DNA from: Ramichloridium luteum
Lineage: Eukaryota > Ascomycota > Dothideomycetes > Mycosphaerellales > Dissoconiaceae
DNA length: 64,000 nt
Direction: 5' to 3'
NCBI GenBank assembly: GCA_002368545.1
Contig: MTSC01000001.1
Span: 559,018 to 623,017 of the forward strand
Made by a program: the position numbers and the translations under genes
In this document: positions 20,922-32,800 of the stretch, piece by piece
Numbering within the stretch: position 1 is the first letter of the stretch
Layout of the letters: the number at the start of each line of letters is the position of its first letter
The notes under the pieces: generated by a model
What the model saw: the letters and a program-made list of their open reading frames with translations, nothing else
Told to the model about the DNA's origin: nothing
The model's database searches: none

Positions 20922-21251
20922 GCACCAGCATTAAGCGAGATAACTCATTCCTCCCACTCCAAGGTTTGCGGAAATATAGCAATTGATGTATTTACGATTT
21001 CTGTTCTCTGGGCGAAATCGAGATGCCTGGCCCTCAGAGGAGTGCAGGGATCATGCGATACTCGTTCTACCTTTCCCCCGAGCTCCAAGATTCAGAAAAC
21101 TAAACCAGCTTGAACGTAAGAGAAATTGATGTTTCAATTCGATACAAGGCGATGCTAGGAAGAAGAAGCTGCAGACAATCTCAGGGTGCACTCTTAGCAA
21201 AAGAATGACGGCATTTCATAAGCCAATCTGCCCTTCCACAACCCGCTCGCA
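20922..21251. other. intergenic region upstream of the hydratase gene
   Basis: About 330 bp holding the hydratase promoter and the hexokinase 3' end, both minus strand. Nothing else seen. Confidence 0.5.
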
Positions 21252-22843
21252 CTAGATCTTCTTATTGGTCTTGCTCGCCGCTGTGCCCTCCAGCAGGCTC
21301 TTCGCGTCGCGAATACCCATGACCTTGCCGTCCTGGACGCGCTTGATCGTGAGGGCGGCGATGAGCGCCGCGCCGACACCGGAACCGTCCTCGGCCGGAA
21401 GGATCTCGACGGGGTCGGCGCCCTTGCCGAGCGGGCGGCCGTCACGGCTCTTCTCCCAATCGAGGATCTCCTTCAGGGCTTGAGCGCCACGTGCCTAGAA
21501 AAGACATCTTGGTTAGCAGTCATTCCATTGAGACGGACCGAGAAGTCCACGCAGAGACTCACCTTAAAGTGCGGGTATTTGTTAAACACCGAACCGTCAG
21601 CTCCCACGTGGCACTGCTTGTAGCCCTTCTTCTTGCAGATGGCCGCGACACCGCAAGCGCTGAGGCGCGCGGACCGCGTTCCTATCAGCTCGGTCAGGCG
21701 GCGGATCAGCTCGAGCTCGGGCTTGGTCGTCTTGATCTTGAGCTTGTTGAGGAAATTGTCATGCGTCTCCTGCAGGTTCTCGAACGGGTCGTTCTCGATG
21801 TCCGACAGGAAAGAGGCGTCGAGCGAGTAGGGCTTCTTCAGCGCCCCGATGTCCTGGCCCTCGAAGATGTTCACGTGCGGCTGCTCGTGCAGGTCGACGA
21901 GCACGAGACGGAACAGCTCGCCGAGGTACAGGCCGGCGATCATCTTCTCGAAGGCCTGCTGGCCCGGGCGCGGCGAGTCCTTGTCGATGACGATGTCGTA
22001 GGGCGTGCGCGGCAGGATCTTGTGCTCGTTGTCGAATGCGCCCCACTCGCAGTTGATCGCGATCTCCTGCTCTGGGTCGAGGTTCCAGTGCTCGAGCTTG
22101 GGCACCTCGCTGGCGTGCTCCATGTACGCGGCGTTGCAGCCCGTGCCGAAAATGCAGCCGATCCGCATCTCCGAGTCCGTGTAGTTACTAGCTATCAGCG
22201 TGCCCGTAGTATCGTTGATCAGTGCAGTGAGTTTGATGGGCACGCCGCGCTCTTGCAGCGCCGCCTCGAAGGGAGGTACGACGTCCTTGCCTTCGACGCC
22301 GTCAATGTCGAAGCCCTTGGTCCAGCGCTGGAGCACACCGTGGTCGATGTAATCTTGCGTAGCCGGGTAGGAGAATGTGAAGCCGAGCGGCAGCTTGTCC
22401 AACTTCTCCCCCTCGTGATGGTACTCGATGAACTGCTCGAGACAGTCCGCGATGTAGCCCCATAGCTCATCGGCAGTGCCCGTCTTCAGCTCTTCCGGCA
22501 TGCGGTACTTGGACTGGATGATGTCGAACTCTCCCTTGGCTTCGGGCAGCTGGATCTCGCAAACACGCAGGTTGGTGCCACCCATGTCAAGGGCGAGGAA
22601 GGTTCCCTGCTCGTGACCAGTCGGGTAGCCCATGACCCATGTCGGGTTCATGGGGATGCTGCCGCCCTCCTTGGAGAGACCCTTTGCCAGCTCCGAGACG
22701 AAGTGGTCGGTGATGGCCTTCAGCTTCGCGGTATCCACGATGAACAGCTCTTCTAATCTCTTGATCTCCTGCAGCAGATCCTTTGGCATGTCTGCCATTG
22801 AGCCCTTGCGGCTCGGCTTCCGCTTGGGACCCAGGCCGACCAT
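21252..22843 (-). CDS. hxkA: hexokinase (HxkA type)
   Basis: Two exons (21563-22843, 21252-21494) give 507 residues. The enzyme phosphorylates glucose and fructose with ATP at the entry of glycolysis. The N-terminus MVGLGPKRKPSRKGSMADMP matches filamentous-fungal hexokinases and carries a basic stretch. The sugar-kinase motifs are intact: LALDMGGTNLRV (phosphate 1, about 83-94), GFTFSYPATQDYIDHG, LINDTTGTLIASNYTD with the catalytic Asp, and IGCIFGTGCNAAYME. The C-terminal exon gives GADPVEILPAEDGSGVGAALIAA (adenosine motif). The frame is open upstream to 23026, but the conserved start is 22843. It is a catalytically complete hexokinase rather than a regulatory hexokinase-like paralog. Confidence 0.96.
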
Positions 22844-24939
22844 TGTGACGATGTGAGAGGCGGATTGCGGTTGGGCGTTTCGATGGACTTCGGGTCTCCG
22901 TCGATGGGAGAATGGTGGAGGTATATGTACGAGAAAGAATGTTAGAGGTCCTGACGAGTCAAGTTCGGTCAAAGATGCACGGCGTATTATTACTGGTCGC
23001 GTCCTGGGCGTTGGGGGTTGGATCACTACTAAGCGGTGACGAAGCAGTCCTTAGCGACGGAGAGCAGCAGCTGCTGTGCGACACCAGGGCAATTGCTTTT
23101 GTAACAGATTATTCTCGAATCGATAGAGCGTACTTCTAGCTATCTGAACTATCCTCTAGTGCACGAATGACGTTGGAGGAGAATTCCTTCTGTCATTTTC
23201 GTGTCGATCTGATATCAGCTTCGTTCGCGGTCCACCCGGTGCTGCCCCACTACGCGGCCCTTCTCTCGTCTCTGAAGCCCCACGTTATATGGGCTGTGAC
23301 GTGAAGGCCTGTGCGGTGGTTGCGCCGCGAGCCGCGAGCGCGAGCATTGGCCAATGCCTGAGTCAGCAAAGGGAAAACTCTCGGCATCAAATTTCCTCTC
23401 GTCGGCCCTTTTCAAGCCACACAAATGCCTACAAAGAGGTAAGAAAAAGCACATTGCCATCAACAATGGTGAAAGCCATCTACCACGGATGCGATACATC
23501 ATGTGAGCGTCCGGCGCCTGTTCTCGATCCCAGAGAATAGGCAGCTGGCCGGCTGCAGAGCACTCGTCTCGGGTAAGTGCCATCATTTTTCACCTATCCT
23601 ACCACGCCAACATCCATTGATGAAGTCTACACACTCTGTTCTAGAGACAATTCATGATCGAAGAACAAACATGCATCACCATCTGATCTCATTCCCCAAA
23701 CCATCTTCACGTGCCACCGGAGATTCTCGGGTAACATCTGGCTAATACCGATGTAGGAAGCTCAAAATGACATGATGCTATGGCTGTACTGTAGCAAGTC
23801 CCAGTAGGGTCACCCAGCTTCCCTAGCTGTCGAACATCATCATGGCTCCCACCTGTGCTTGGGCAAAGCATCGAGGTGCGCGGACGGTGATCTTCCCGAA
23901 AGACCCGTGCCGTGCCTGAGGCGAACAGGTGTGGTTCTCTCTCTTTTTCTACTCGTCAGCAGCACACCTCGTTTCCATGATGATCGGTTTTTTGTTCAGT
24001 TCTGCTACCGAACTTCCATGTAGAGACTAAACCAGCTTACCAATTCGACTGATACGAAACACTCCAATCTGCATCTCACAGGAAGATTATCTTGGGAATA
24101 CTTGTCGCTGACTGGAATAACAGAACAGCAAACGCCACTTCCTTGCCTGACCACTCTGAGCAGTATCTGTACAGAGTGCGGCTCGCCATTTCCCCATTGG
24201 TAAGTGCCGCCTCCAATTCTCCCACTCACAAAGATGACACAAGTCTATCCATTCAACGAACCCTACCATAGGTAGCCCATTCCGCCGAGTTGCCCTTCCT
24301 TGTACTGTACCGCCCCTCGGGACGGGATGATCAGTTGTGAAGTTGTGGATTGCACTCGTGTCTCCCGCGTCATGCAGCTTCAGAGCACTTCAGCGCGCTG
24401 CCCGTCTTGGTCGGAGCGGTGAGGTGCCGGCGGAAGGGCATGCGTAAAACCGGCTTATCTGAGATCACACCCCAGATGCTTCATTATACAAGTTCAAGTT
24501 CTTTCGCAACAGTGCTGATTGATTTGAACAGATTTGACACATTCGTAAGAACGTATATAACTCTCAATGGTAAGTACAGTGAGCAATACATCAGATCGGT
24601 CGATGTTTTGGCCATTAGCGGTGCCACTGTTAAGTAGTACGACTGTTCAGTAGTCTACAGAGGACGTATCGTCGTAGTGAGAATAGTAAAGGCTGCAACC
24701 TTGTCTGTAAGCGGCAGGAGACCTGCAGAATACCTGCAGGGTTCATCATCGCAGCTATGCTTTGGGGTAGGCTTTTTTTTATATATTTCAAGGCTCCACA
24801 GAATGGATCAACATATCAAAATTCATTGCTCATGACTCCACGTGATACTATGCTGTTGAAAGACAATCGGTAATTCTGTTAGCTAGCCAGTGATCCACGA
24901 TAGCTCTACCTCGAGATACAATCAAGACCACACCTCATC
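22844..24939. other. 2.1-kb gene-free divergent region upstream of hexokinase
   Basis: This long spacer separates hexokinase (minus) from the p34-like gene (plus). It has a pyrimidine-rich stretch near 23935-23955 and an AT-rich patch near 24770-24800. None of its short frames has a domain, a plausible start context or coherent composition. It is expected to hold both promoters and the hexokinase 5' leader, perhaps with a leader intron. No RNA gene is recognisable. Confidence 0.45.
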
Positions 24940-26051
24940 ATGGAGAACCGAAGTTCCCGGCGCATCTTGTTGCTCGGCCGCCGCGAAGCTGGCGCCCTGG
25001 ACATCGTCAGAGGTGAGATCGCGACGCGAACGAAGACGACTCCCATGACTTCCAAGCGACGAACAAGCAAGCTAACAAAGAACAACCCCCAGATCTCACC
25101 GGCTCCGCGCCTGATCTCGACCCCGCGTCGGGCGGCTCCACCGCTGGCCTCACGCACGACTGGGCGATCAAGACGGCCTACTACGAAACAACCGTCTCCC
25201 TGTGGATCGACGAATTCACCGACATCGCGACCTGGCAACGGGACTTCTTACTGCCGGAAGCCCGCGAGGTCGTCGAAGCGGTGGGGGCGTGGGTGTATGT
25301 GTTTGAGAAGTCCGCGGATGGCCGCGTCGCGCCAGATCAGGAGGAGGTGATGCGGTGTGTGAGGGAGGTGGTGGAGAGGCATGCGGGGGTGATGGGCGAG
25401 GAGGACGACGGAGAGGTCGGTGAGGGTGAGGAGGGGTTTGCGGTGGGTGGGATGGGAGAGGCGGTTTTGCTGGCGGTGGCGATGCCGTCGGCAGAGGTGA
25501 GGAGGCAGGGAGTTGCTGCAAAGGGAAAGGATGCTGCGAAAGAGGACGAACCGACGATCGACCAGGAAGAGGAAGAAGACGTGTGTCTCCAGCACGACTT
25601 CATCTACGTCGACTACAGCAACCGCGCGGGAAAGAACCAATTCGGAGAGAAGGTTGGGTTCGCACGACTAAAGGAAGCGTTGGAGACGAATGGATGGCCA
25701 ACGAACAGCGTGGCGAAAGGTGAAGGGGACGAGGACGATGCGTCGTGGCTGGACGATGACTTCGAGCACGGCGCGTGGTCCTCGACGGACCGCGATGAGG
25801 CGGAGTGGACGGCGGAGATGTTTGGTGTCAAGGCGGCGTTGCAGGCGGCGCATGATGGCGAAGATGAGGATGGTGATGTTGATGGCAAGCATGAGGAATC
25901 GAGTACGGCGCGACTGGCGGACGATGTCGATGATCTCGATCGCTTACTAGGCAGGCTGATGGCGGTCAAGGAACAGAGTGCTGGGCTCCCGGAGCAGGAA
26001 CGGAAACGACGAGCAGCACAGACGGTCCGAGATGTGATGAAGGGGATGTAA
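24940..26051 (+). CDS. alpha/gamma-adaptin-binding p34 (AAGAB/Irc6) family protein
   Basis: Two exons (24940-25012, 25093-26051) give 343 residues. Family knowledge: AAGAB is a chaperone for assembly of AP-1 and AP-2 clathrin adaptors, and yeast Irc6 is the counterpart. The N-terminus RRILLLGRREAGALDIV resembles a degenerate small-GTPase P-loop lacking the GKS/T signature. Then come TVSLWIDEFTDIATWQRDFL and the conserved block DFIYVDYSNRAGKNQFGEKVGFARLKEALETNGW. An acidic disordered segment leads to the C-terminal helix (DDLDRLLGRLMAVKEQS) typical of the family. Several acidic insertions lengthen it relative to Irc6. Confidence 0.82.
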
Positions 26052-26351
26052 GACTTGCTTACAACAAGGCATGCTGTTTATGCGCATCAAATTGACGAGA
26101 ACATGTCGGCAATGAATGTTCCGTCTAGGTGGATGCTCTGATGAAGCTCTGTAGGTATTTGTCGTGAACCCATGCTCGTAACTATGTCAGGGTGCTGGGC
26201 ACCGATGCTGCTAGGATTTTTTTGAATGATCTATGGCTTTGTCCATGCGATTGATCACTTTCTTCGATGCCAGATATCACGGATGCTTGTAGGGAGACAA
26301 AATGCGGTCACAACTTGATACGCCCGATTCTCAGTCATCATTCCATCATTC
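26052..26351. other. convergent 300-bp spacer
   Basis: A 3'-to-3' spacer between the p34-like gene and GCS1, with nothing else visible. Confidence 0.5.
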
Positions 26352-28645
26352 TTACCGCACCTTCCCCAACATCTCCACTGCGAATCCATCCCGGCCCTCC
26401 TCCACTGTTATCCTTTCCGCCGCCTTGACCAGATCATACGCCAGACCTGTCGGCACAACACTGTCATTCTTGTATTCCGGATGCTCTCGGACGAAGTGCC
26501 TAATCCACTTGGCCGCCGTCCACAGAGATCCGTTCGCGCGGCCACGGATTAGCGCGAGATAGCGCGCCAACGCGCAGCGCGTCTCAACGTCGACGTTCAT
26601 GCTGTCGACGTACGACTCGACGAGCGGGATCAGGCCCGGGAACCCGCCGGGTCCGGCTTGGCCATTCATGATTTCGTTGACGGTCATCAGGTCGTACTCG
26701 TCTTCGACGGGGCCGAGGGGTGTCGGGGGCCGGCTGGCGGGACGGAGGTGCGGAGAGTTGGTGCCGGAAGAAGGAGCACTGCCATTTTGGCGGGATAAGC
26801 CACGGCGAGGGAGGGGGTTCTTGCGGAAGTAGAATTTCTCGTTCAGTACGGCGTCGCGGCGATGGGCGGTCTCCATATTCTCGGTGGTGCGCGGGATCGG
26901 GAGGTAGAAGTTGAGGTCGAAGCTGAGAATGGCGCGTGTGATGAGAACGACGAAGACGGAGAAAGCGGCGTTCTCGAAGTCCGTGATCTGGATCTCCATC
27001 GGGCGCACCTCGACGCGCCAGCCGGTGTCGTTGCCCGGGGGCGGCGGCTTGAAGCGCATGTGTTGCCAGTTGGTGCTCTGGAGGTTCTCGAAGTGGTCCG
27101 TTTTGGTCAGATCGAGCTCCTGGAGGTCCTCCGCGAAGACGACGATGGGGTCGCGGATGAAGAGGTGCGCAAAGTGCGTCGCGAGCAGGTCGTCCATGCC
27201 GCCCTCTATTAGCCGCGCTTTGAGCTTCTCGTCAACTACGAGATCTGGGTCGAGGTACTCAGGCCTCAATCGAGGATCTTGGGCGATATATGTGCTGTTG
27301 CTGGCATATCGTGATTTTGGCAGTCGCCATCTGTCGTTCTTCAGTGGCTTCTCTCCGAGTTCTTCGGGAGTCCGATCATCGACAGCGCGACTGATCTGGT
27401 TCCACCGAACGTCCGTATCGGCAAGGAAGCCTTTGTAGATAGGTGTTGCAGCCGTAAGTGCCAGTAAGATAGGACCTAGGGGCGACAATTGATCGTACAT
27501 CTTCCGCCCCTCGGCGATGTTCTTCGCCTGGAAGGTGATCTGAAGACAACAGGAGCCCATTCCGAAAGCCATTGCATCCATGTAGATGCAGTTCTCCTTC
27601 GCTGCGCCATTCCGCACATCGTCATCTTCGGGCCAATTGTGGAGATCATAGTTGACTGTCGGATCTTTGAATGGCCAGGGCGTCTTTTCGTCCCGAAATA
27701 CCGGCACATTGAGCTCGACCTTGCGACCGCGTCGGGACCGAATATTTGCTGCCAATGTAGGAAACCGGATGTGAGGGTTAGCGATCTCGTCGGGAACGAA
27801 TTGTGATCGCAGCTTTGGTCCTGAAGGGGGATAGTATGGTGTGATAGCCTTGGGATCGCCAAGTGTCGGGAAAGTCGTTAAGGTAATAGGATACTCGCAA
27901 TCAAAGACATGGTCCTTTGCAATCTTGCGACTGGAAACGAACAATCAGAATAGTTCTCCATGGTGCTCATCAATGATAACTCACCGCCACTTCATGTCTG
28001 GTTCGACATCCAGTAGGTCTTTGAACCCAATTCCCCAGGGCTTTCCGGGAGTGGCCTCCAGCATGAATCGACCAAATTCAGGATGGAAGGTGGGTGCTGT
28101 CCTCGAACCCCTGATTGAAGTCTGTCAGCTTGGTGAGTGAACCCTTTTCCATCGAGGGGACGAACCTGTCTGGTCCACGAGTAAGTTCTGGCACGCCACC
28201 ACCCTGAGCGATGAGCTCGGCATCATTGGCCAAAGCAGCCAAGATATCTGCTTGTCGTAAAGACAACTTGACTTCTCGATCTGCATCATCGAAAGATACG
28301 ACGAGGTATTCAATCTGGCAACGTATTCCGTCGTTAGTGGAGTGTCAACCGTCGATCCGACCATCACTTACTTCGTCGCCCCAAAGTAAGGCATCTCTCT
28401 CCTTGCCTTTCGCCCGCAGCCAGATCGCCAGGAGTTGCTTCAAATATTTTAGATTAGTGTCATTCAGCAAGGAAGTAAAACGACCATATACCTCAATACC
28501 CCATTCGCGAACCTTGCCAGCGACCTTCTTTGCCTCTGGCCATTCCAGGGGCGTTCCCAAGGCACTATCCGAAAGTAAAAATTAGCCATTTTGTTTGAAG
28601 GTCCAAAAAAGATCAAACATGGAGCCAAACATACAGCAAACCCAT
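26352..28645 (-). CDS. GCS1: glutamate-cysteine ligase
   Basis: Six exons (28635-28645, 28492-28564, 28372-28437, 28166-28314, 27985-28101, 26352-27930) give 664 residues. The enzyme joins glutamate and cysteine, the rate-limiting step of glutathione synthesis. The start MGLLALGTPLEW is conserved and is split after 11 nt by the first intron. Then come LLWGDEIEYLVVSFDDADRE, PTFHPEFGRFMLEATPGKPW, IYMDAMAFGMGSCCLQITFQ and HFAHLFIRDPIVVFAEDL, all family blocks of the eukaryotic GCS fold. The second intron (28438-28491) is 54 nt with no stop in frame; retention would insert 18 residues after WGIE. The fourth intron ends in an unusual GAG acceptor, chosen because it alone restores TAPTFHPEF. A Ser/Pro-rich loop (PLPRRGLSRQNGSAPSSG...) is an expansion near the C-terminus. 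Confidence 0.94.
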
Positions 28646-29851
28646 TTTACCTTAACCTTATTTTTGAACCAGACTCGGTATGCTCAACTCTTGTTATCGA
28701 GCTGATGACCGACGACTCTGGCCAATCAGGCGTCTCGTAGTCGTCCGCGACCCAATGACGAGATTTGCAGTCGAATGATTCCCAGAAGATCTTGTAGATG
28801 ATCGACTGCCGTTGTCTTAGAGTCCGGTCTCTAACACCCAATACCTCGAGAATAAGTGCAGGTATTGATAGTCAAAGAACCGGTCCGGCGCAAGTGTATT
28901 AGTCAGCCTCGGTGCATTATCCGACCGACGGGCGATTCAGCACATGCCGAGATCGGCGCTGCGTCCGGCAACGATCAATGGAGGGCAAGTCGTCCGTGTA
29001 GGCTTGTATGGAAGTCGGCCAGATCTCGTTCCAGGGGCGAGTCCAGGATGTCGAAGGGTGGCTGATGTGCAGGAATGTTGCTTATTCCTTTTGACGTCGG
29101 ATCCAAATAGCTGGGCGAGACCTTAGGTCGAAGGCGGAAAGGAAAAGATATTCTAGCGGCAGCAACGAAGATTGAAAGTGAAACGACCGCTCAAAGCGTG
29201 CGCGCGCGAGGAAAAGAAAGAGCCACCACCCAAACAGAAAGTTTCAATCAAATCCTGGCTCTCGCCGGGGAGTGCCCACGCAGCGTGTGGAAGCCAACGC
29301 AAGGCGTGATTCCGTGGCGTTAGTGTCGGTTGATCGGTCGGATCATTTTTTTCTCCTCTCTCAGTGCTTCTTTCCGGCGGCTCGTTCAGAGGGCACCCGC
29401 AATGCGCGTTGCATTATTAATCGATCGGGTCACGGAATCGCATCAGGTATAAACGAGCGGGCGGGTTCGGCGGGGGAAAGGGTGAGCAGCCCACGCGTGT
29501 GCGGGCGCAGGAAAACGCGGCGGGGCGGGCGGATCAACTAGAATTTCTTGCGAAATGGCGTCAATACGTCACCTGTTTTCGGCGGCCCCCGTGAGAAAAC
29601 ATGAACGAGTAACGTTTACGTCTGGGTCGCATCACGACCTTGACTGTATCTCCCACGTGAGTCTAGGGGGAAAACCTTATGCAGGCTGGGCATTTCCTTC
29701 ACGCAATGATCGTAGACCCACGCCTCATAGGCAGCGGGAACGAACACAAATGCACTCAGAGCGGGCGAGATTTGGAATCAGAAATGCGGATCAAAATCCA
29801 TTGATTAAATGAAGAATAAAACACAGCTTTTGTGACCCCACTACATCCTTC
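28646..29851. other. 1.2-kb region between GCS1 and IRE1
   Basis: This holds the GCS1 promoter and the IRE1 3' untranslated region, both minus strand. The stretch around 29190-29530 is rich in alternating purine-pyrimidine and GC blocks. No gene or clear operator is recognised. Oxidative-stress (Yap1-type TTAnTAA) sites were not seen by eye, but I could not scan exhaustively. Confidence 0.45.
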
Positions 29852-32800
29852 TCAACCATCATCTCCCTCAAAATACTTCCGGAATCGATCACTCTCCTCC
29901 AACTCCGCCTCCCGCACGACATCAAAGCACACAACCAACAACCTCGGGAACCTGCGCGTCCAGTACTCGAGATACCCGCCGGGCAAGGCGCCCACGCGCC
30001 GCTGGACCTCATACGGCATGTCCTCGTAGTGGTTTTTCTTGTTGCGCAGCGCGCGCAGCAGGTCCAGGAGGCGGTTCCCGCTGTACTTGCGCTGTTTGCC
30101 GAGCGTGTCGACGAACATGCGGTCGAGGCGCGCCAGGAAGTCGCCGTCGTGGCCGGAGCCGCCGATGACGTCCGGCGCGCGGGCCTCGAGCAGGCGCAGC
30201 GCGTACGAGTCGCCCGCGTAGCCGTCCTCGTACGTGCCGCGCGGCTCGCGCTCGAAGTGGTCGCTGCAGTCGCAGAGGAAGGCGAGGCGGCGGTCCGGCG
30301 CCCAGAAGTACGGGTGGTGGAGGACTTGGCGGGCCGTCGGGCGGTCTTCCGGCTGGTGGGCGAGCATGGCGGCGATGAGGTGGAGGGCCTCGGAGGCGTC
30401 GCCGTCGGCGGAGGGTGTGGTGCCAGCATTATTGCCGTTGCCGACAGTGCTGACCCCGTCATTGCAACCACTGCCACTGCCGCCGCCCCACTGAGCCAGA
30501 GCAGCCATATTCTTCTTACCGCGCTTGATGTTGACCTCGCGCATTTGCATGAATCCGTTTTCGTCCTCGAATGGATGTACGCCATCTGTGAGCGCCCAGA
30601 AGAATAGGCACCCTAGCGAAAAGATGTCCGCTGCACGTTTGACGCCTGCAGCGACATTGCCTCCATTACCGTTGGCACCGTCGCCTGTGCTCTGCACGCT
30701 GTTGCTACTAACTTTGGCGTCTTCCCTTGGCTGCGAGATCAGCTCCGGGGCCTTCCATCCCGAAGTGCCTGCATTTCCGGTTGGGTCAACCAGTGTGCTC
30801 ACGTTCTCTGGCAAGTTCTTGCCGAGTCCGAAGTCGGAAATGACGAGACGAATGGCACCGGGCTTTGCAGGCGGTAGAGGGTAGGCGACCAGGATATTCT
30901 GTGGTTTGATGTCGCGATGAATAATACGAAGCGTATGAAGATGGCACAGTCCGGCGGCTAGTTGTCGTAGAGCCGTCCGCATGTCGCGTTGTAAGGCCAG
31001 CTTCAGCGATTGAAGTTGTGCCACTCGAGCCGGATCCTTTGCTCGGTGATTGGTGGCACCAATGCCTGCGTTGGCGCCATCAGCCTCCCAGACCTCGAAC
31101 AGACTGGCCTGGCACAGCTCGACAGCGATGTAGAGAAAGTGATTGTCCTTTTGCTGGCAGAAGTACCGTACCACGTTGGCGTGGTATGATTGCTGTAAGA
31201 AGTGCACTTCTTGAGAAGCAAGCTCGTAGTATTGCGACAACATGCGCTTTACGGCGACGGCTTTGCCCTCCCACGAACCCTCGAACACCATGGTGCCGCA
31301 ACCACCTTGACCGATGACCTTGTCAGTGTGGATGACAAGGCTGTTAATTTGAAGAGGGTGGCCCGCGGTCGCCTCAAGATTCTCAGAGTCAGCGACACTG
31401 ATAATCTCAGTCGTGCCAATCTCGCCTCCAGGGGGAGGCGAAGACCCGGTGGCTTGACCACTGCGCTTCGCCTTTGCCTCAGCCTGCGCTTGTTGCTTCT
31501 CCTTCTGCTTGCGACCGCCGCGCTTGCCACGTGTGGCCTTGCGTTTCTTTGGCTCTGCACCATCTTTGGCCGTCTCATCATCCGACTCGGCCTCTCGCTC
31601 ACCGTCCGTGACGGCGTCCTTAGTCGACTCAGCGAAGCGCACCTGTGGCGGTGATGAGGGCGGCGTTGTGTCGTTGGCGAAGACGGTCTCAACCGCGGGC
31701 TCGGCGTCCCGAACCATAGTTGCCCCTGCATTTGCAGCCTTCTCCGAAGACGTGTTCGAGGTGGTCAGCACTTTGCCGTCAACGGCAGTGCCAGCAGTAT
31801 CAGAGTTTCCGGGCAGCTTCAAAGCCTGTGCCCATGCCGGAATACCCAATGGCTTGCGGTAGAACAACCCCGCAGCAATAAGAACTGCAGTTAGGACTGC
31901 GGCGACGAACCGAGCGGAAAGAACCGCATCACGGCTAGCACCAGTCAAAGGTGGCAGGGCTCTGGAATCATCTTCGTAATCCTCCGGAAGTCGAGGCGGC
32001 GATTCAATCGTGCGTAGCTCCGAACCATCGAGCAACGGCGTACGAGGATCAACCGGCCCACGATTGGCGGACAGATGATGCACGCCCGTGAACTCGTCGC
32101 GGTGACGAGCAACGGCTGGAAGGAGATGATCTCCCCCACCATGGTATTTGGCGTCGGCAGCGCCAGTGGTGACCATAGGGTATGTGGACTCAGAGAGGGC
32201 ATACCAGTGACCAGACTCGGTACAATTGACAAAGACGCTTTCCAATGAATCATCATCTTGGCCGCCGTTGCGACTGCGATCGCCAAGCACGTGGTGACCC
32301 TTGGGCTGCGGGAGTACGACGAGCGCTGCGTCGCCGCCGGCGGCGAGCTCGGCAACCGCATCCTCCCCAGCTTCGCGCACCACGTCAAATACACGTACGA
32401 CGGGTGAAGGGAACTTGTGGCGGTAAAGTGCTTTGCCGTTTGGGGCAGCGGCAGCACGAGTACGCTCCGCAAGATCCATGCCGAAAACGGTTCCATCGAA
32501 CTTTGAATAGACGTAGCGGTGATCCAAGGTGGCAGTGTAGGCGTTACGAAGATCGATATCGTGGTTGTTGGGTCCCCACTCGAAATAACGGATTGTGTTG
32601 AGTGGCTCACCGGTGTTGCGATCTTGGATGCCGATGGTGTACTCGGTGCGGCCGAGTGTTAATGTCCCAATGGGATCGCACTCCTTCTCGTCCAGAGAAT
32701 CAAAAGGACTCACGCGACGGCAGCTGCGATCCTCATTGACAATGGATCCAGCAGAACTGAACGACTTGAGAATGTTGCCGGTTGCAGCATCTACGGTGTA

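Noticed and set aside
21491..22465. 324-codon open frame antisense to hexokinase
   Set aside because: Shadow frame; the opposite strand encodes a complete hexokinase with every motif.
24715..24745. Repeated CTGCAG/CCTGCAGG motif
   Set aside because: Short palindromic restriction-like sites occur by chance, and nothing around them suggests an element end.
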